Below, piece by piece: positions 6,167-7,824 of a DNA stretch of 7,824 nucleotides. The notes below the pieces were generated by a model that worked only from the letters and a program-made list of their open reading frames with translations, was not told the DNA's origin and searched no databases. This DNA is from Bacteroidota bacterium (GTDB lineage: Bacteria > Bacteroidota > Bacteroidia > Chitinophagales > Saprospiraceae). Position numbers and translations under genes: made by a program. The stretch is from positions 1 through 7,824 of the forward strand of contig QQUB01000725.1 of NCBI GenBank assembly GCA_008501835.1, read 5' to 3'. Positions within the stretch are counted from its first letter, which is position 1, and each line of letters opens with the position of its first letter.

Positions 6167-6391
6167 GCGAACTTGTGAGCCTGGAACAGCAACCGAAGGG
6201 AGCACTTGAGAGTGCAAAGTGCAGAGTGATGAGTGCAAAAGTGACAATCCCTAAATTAAACACATGGAACAACTTGAACTCTTTGAACCCTCCCGACATT
6301 TCATGTACACTCATAATATTATCTCGCCTGCCTGGCAGCGCCGAGAGCAGACAGGTTCGGGATTTCGCTTTGCTCAACTTGAACAATTGAA

Positions 6392-6413
6392 ACAATGTGG
6401 AACTATCTGAAAC
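6392..6413 (+). repeat. imperfect 22-bp direct repeat, right copy
   Basis: Partner of 6145-6166, with the core ATCTGAAAC identical in both. It abuts the polypyrimidine minisatellite that begins near 6430. Confidence 0.45.
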
Positions 6414-6440
6414 AACATCAAACCCCTGCCACCCCTTTCT

Positions 6441-6520
6441 ACCTTTCGTCCCTTTTACCTTTCGTCCTTTTTCCCTTTTGTCCTTTTCACCTTTCGCCCT
6501 TTTTACCTTTTTCCCTTTTC
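6441..6520 (+). repeat. 16-bp polypyrimidine minisatellite, five copies
   Basis: Five units of exactly 16 bp follow one another (6441, 6457, 6473, 6489, 6505), consensus ACCTTTCGTCCCTTTT, each with one to five changes and no length variation; a partial sixth unit begins at 6521 and reaches the stop codon of the alkyltransferase-like gene at 6524. The plus strand is almost pure pyrimidine, so the minus-strand transcript past that gene would be purine-rich (GAAAGG repeats). There are no CRISPR-like spacers. Confidence 0.85.
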
Positions 6521-6523
6521 ACC

Positions 6524-6850
6524 TCATCCATCATACTCCTCCGGATGCCAGAAATGTTTGTCAAAATCCACGATCTTATTATTCACCACCTTAACGCCTT
6601 CTTTCTCCAGTCTTTCCTGCATCATGTCCGGGTGGGCAAAATGATTGCGGCCACTTAATTCTCCTTTTCGATTGACTACCCGGTGAGCCGGAATATCCAC
6701 TCCCATGGAATTATTCAGCGCCCAACCAACCATTCTGGCGGACCCCAGGCTCAGATAATCGGCAATAGCACCATAAGTACTCACTCTTCCCGGCGGAATT
6801 CTTCTGGTAAGTTCGAAAACTAGGTCGTAGTAATTATCTTTGGGCTTCAT
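6524..6850 (-). CDS. alkyltransferase-like protein (ATL), MGMT family without the catalytic Cys
   Basis: The 108-residue product starts at ATG 6850-6848 and covers only the C-terminal DNA-binding domain of O6-methylguanine-DNA methyltransferases. Visible features are IPPGRVSTYGAIADYL with the conserved Tyr (Y26), the helix-turn-helix recognition segment SARMVGWALN with the Arg finger (R39), and the active-site loop at 54-58, which reads PAHRV where true methyltransferases have PCHRV. Loss of the alkyl-accepting Cys defines ATL proteins, which bind O6-alkylguanine, flip it out and hand the lesion to nucleotide excision repair instead of repairing it; the length and missing N-terminal domain agree. 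E. coli ATL has Trp at this position. It is cytosolic. Its 5' end faces the TrpF-like gene 12 bp away and its 3' end abuts a minisatellite. Confidence 0.93.
   Translation of the reverse strand: MKPKDNYYDLVFELTRRIPPGRVSTYGAIADYLSLGSARMVGWALNNSMGVDIPAHRVVNRKGELSGRNHFAHPDMMQERLEKEGVKVVNNKIVDFDKHFWHPEEYDG
6812..6842 (+). promoter_or_regulatory. candidate promoter of the TrpF-like gene, inside the ATL coding region
   Basis: TATCTTTG (6835-6842) is a full TAnnTTTG match, with TTCG (6812-6815) 19 nt upstream in place of TTTG. Transcription would start near 6849, about 14 nt before ATG 6863. The whole element lies in the first codons of the divergent ATL gene. Confidence 0.5.
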
Positions 6851-6862
6851 AAATTTCAGATC

Positions 6863-7507
6863 ATGTTGAAGACCAAAGTTAAGGCAAGTTCCATTACCAA
6901 TTTAACCGATGCCCGATATTTTGCGGCTATGGGGGTAGAATGGCTGGGGTTTAACCTTAATTCAAAAGAAGCAGATGTAATATCCACCGAAAATTTCAAG
7001 GAAATAGAAGAATGGGTGGAAGGTGTGCAGATCGTGGCAGAGTATGGCGACGAGAGCTGGGAAAAGATCCGGGAAGGTGTGGAAGAGGTTGTACCCAACG
7101 TTGTACAGCTTGGAGGAAATTATGGTGTTGATGAAATGCTGGAATTACCGGCTTCTGTTGGTGTCATCAAAGAAATTGTCATTGACCAATCGAGTCAACC
7201 CAGAGATTTACTGGAAACTATGGAAGAAATGGAAGGGCATGTGCAGGCTTATGTGCTGAATTTTTCCGCTAATCAGATCAACTGGCAAAATTTAGAGCAG
7301 GGAAAACCGTTCTCAGTAAAAGACCTGACATCAATGGCGGATCAATTCCCCATTCTGATCGAAATGGATCTGGATGTTCCTCAACTGGAAAAATGTCTGC
7401 AGCTTGAACAGCTCGAAGGAATAACAGTGAAAGGAGGAGAAGAAGAAAAAACCGGGTTCAAATCTTTTGACGAACTGGACGATTTTTTTGATGCATTAAT
7501 GCCGTAA
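6863..7507 (+). CDS. phosphoribosylanthranilate isomerase-like barrel protein lacking catalytic residues
   Basis: The 214-residue product resembles TrpF along its length: KVKASSITNLTDARYFAAMGVEWLGF (5-30) fits the TrpF opening KxCGITNxxDAxxAxxxGADxxGF, VVQLGG (80-85) fits VQLHG, and GITVKGGEEEKTGFKSFDELDDFF (186-209) fits the last strand and helix. TrpF normally isomerises phosphoribosylanthranilate in tryptophan synthesis using a Cys base and an Asp acid. Here the Cys position is Ser (S9), and the strand that should carry the Asp reads YVLNF (N133); the QLHG His is Gly (G84). Activity as an isomerase is therefore unlikely. No other trp genes are nearby. The length is usual for TrpF. It may be a pseudoenzyme or have a changed substrate. 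Start ATG 6863 gives the expected N-terminus. Confidence 0.85.
   Translation: MLKTKVKASSITNLTDARYFAAMGVEWLGFNLNSKEADVISTENFKEIEEWVEGVQIVAEYGDESWEKIREGVEEVVPNVVQLGGNYGVDEMLELPASVGVIKEIVIDQSSQPRDLLETMEEMEGHVQAYVLNFSANQINWQNLEQGKPFSVKDLTSMADQFPILIEMDLDVPQLEKCLQLEQLEGITVKGGEEEKTGFKSFDELDDFFDALMP
6874..6881 (-). promoter_or_regulatory. candidate -7 promoter element of the ATL gene, inside the TrpF-like coding region
   Basis: TAACTTTG on the minus strand matches TAnnTTTG exactly, about 24 nt before the ATL ATG. A TTG lies 16 nt upstream, closer than usual. It overlaps the first codons of the divergent TrpF-like gene. Confidence 0.4.
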
Positions 7508-7520
7508 AACCCTCTTCGTT

Positions 7521-7543
7521 ATTTTAAGACTATTTCTTAAAAT
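7521..7543 (+). terminator. AT-rich hairpin after the TrpF-like gene, weak terminator candidate
   Basis: ATTTTAAG (7521-7528) and CTTAAAAT (7536-7543) are perfect 8-bp inverted repeats over a 7-nt loop, 14 nt past the stop codon. The stem has almost no G-C pairs and no T-run follows, so termination strength is doubtful. Confidence 0.35.
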
Positions 7544-7550
7544 CCATATC

Positions 7551-7571
7551 CGTGTCGTCTTCAGACGACCG
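7551..7571. other. short GC-rich hairpin between the TrpF-like gene and the next gene
   Basis: GTCGTC (7554-7559), tetraloop TTCA, GACGAC (7564-7569), extendable by CG/CG with one bulged T. It follows the AT-rich hairpin at 7521-7543 and may act with it at the 3' end of the TrpF-like transcript. The rest of 7572-7678 shows nothing I can name. Confidence 0.45.
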
Positions 7572-7678
7572 TAACTTCATACCGTATAATGGAATTACAC
7601 ATAGCCGTCAAAAGCAACGCACATACGGATTTGAAGTTGCAAACAATAAATATCAGAGTTTTTTAATGATCATTTGTT

Positions 7679-7686
7679 TATCTTTG
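7679..7686 (+). promoter_or_regulatory. candidate -7 promoter element of the exported-protein gene
   Basis: TATCTTTG matches TAnnTTTG exactly, 24 nt before ATG 7711, so the leader would be about 17 nt. No TTG is found at the expected -33 position. Confidence 0.45.
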
Positions 7687-7710
7687 ATTATCACAAAAAA
7701 TTAAAGCTTC

Positions 7711-7824
7711 ATGAAGCGTATATTCATTATTGTCCCTATACTGATGTTTCTGACCATTAATTTGAATGGTCAAAACATTCGCACGACAGAGGTACCGCTC
7801 CTTGCCTCCATGATGGACAAATTC
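7711..7824 (+). CDS. exported protein, N-terminal fragment (runs off right edge)
   Basis: Thirty-eight codons from ATG 7711 are open to the window end. The first 20 residues, MKRIFIIVPILMFLTINLNG, form a signal peptide with cleavage expected before Q21, in the usual Bacteroidota style. The mature part begins QNIRTTEVPLLASMMDKF. Too little remains to assign a family. The upstream -7 element and short AT-rich leader support this start. It follows the TrpF-like gene on the same strand with a 203-bp gap that includes two hairpins, so it is probably its own transcription unit. Confidence 0.75.
   Translation, partial: MKRIFIIVPILMFLTINLNGQNIRTTEVPLLASMMDKF

Larger units (their letters stand above)
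6003..6430. other. gene-free stretch with degenerate low-complexity repeats
   Basis: No gene is supported here. Frames in this stretch are short, unrelated to each other and Leu/Ser/His-rich as expected of non-coding DNA. Recognisable content: ACCACAGAGTTCACTGAG (6062-6079), a word common in intergenic DNA of environmental bacteria; a GAGTGCAAAGTGCAGAGTGA-type iteration (6209-6244); repeated TGAAAC/TTGAAC words (6140-6170 and 6250-6420); and an imperfect palindrome with CTCG/CGAG ends and CTGCC/GGCAG core (6323-6345). Together they suggest a decaying, repeat-invaded intergenic region rather than a functional unit. Confidence 0.5.

Noticed and set aside
5867..6247. 126-codon minus-strand reading frame
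   Set aside because: It runs through a plus-strand terminator and low-complexity repeats, has a Leu/His/Ser/Thr composition typical of translated intergenic DNA and resembles no family.
6145..6413. Insertion sequence
   Set aside because: No transposase frame and no terminal inverted repeats are present between or around the direct repeats.
6441..6520. CRISPR array
   Set aside because: Units are contiguous 16-mers with no spacers, and no cas gene is nearby.
6395..6658. Plus-strand frames of 65-87 codons over the minisatellite
   Set aside because: Their Phe/Pro/Leu runs are translations of the 16-bp repeats and of the antisense of the ATL gene.

Overview
The window looks like chromosomal DNA from a member of the Bacteroidota, most plausibly the Saprospiria (Lewinella-like). 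The reasons are several copies of the Bacteroidota -7 promoter element TAnnTTTG, signal peptides cleaved just before Gln, an outer-membrane protein made of a beta-barrel, calcium-binding repeats and an OmpA domain, a DUF2911 lipoprotein-like protein, and a C-terminal domain resembling EAD11. The species assignment is inference.

Layout from left to right. (1) Positions 1-798, minus: the N-terminal 266 residues of a conserved cytosolic Bacteroidota protein (probably DUF6909), running off the left edge, with a repeat-rich leader. (2) 1015-2580, minus: an OmpA-family outer-membrane protein with six thrombospondin type 3 repeats. (3) 2682-3017, minus: a small protein with one membrane helix and a coiled coil. 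(4) 3295-4152, plus: a secreted DUF2911 protein, separated by a perfect 12-bp-arm hairpin from (5) the convergent gene at 4242-5567.

Region 5 is the most interesting. The minus-strand gene encodes a 441-residue protein with an unrecognised N-terminal part of about 350 residues and a C-terminal domain like effector-associated domain 11, a type used for homotypic recruitment in bacterial conflict and immune-like systems. Four bases before its ATG ends what looks like a roughly 170-nt structured RNA, a multi-branched fold closed by a long-range stem and finished by an intrinsic terminator with eight U's. A second, oppositely directed RNA unit (about 5846-6002) has a good Bacteroidota promoter, three hairpins and its own terminator. 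Neither RNA matches a family I can name. An RNA plus effector-adaptor protein module is the best candidate here for an undescribed system.

From 6003 to 6523 no gene is supported; the stretch holds degenerate repeats and a five-copy 16-bp minisatellite. At the right end are two divergent genes whose ATGs are only 12 bp apart: an alkyltransferase-like protein with Ala in place of the reactive Cys (6524-6850, minus), and a phosphoribosylanthranilate isomerase-like barrel lacking both catalytic residues (6863-7507, plus). Both look like catalytically dead relatives of enzymes. The window ends in the first 38 codons of an exported protein (7711 onward, plus).
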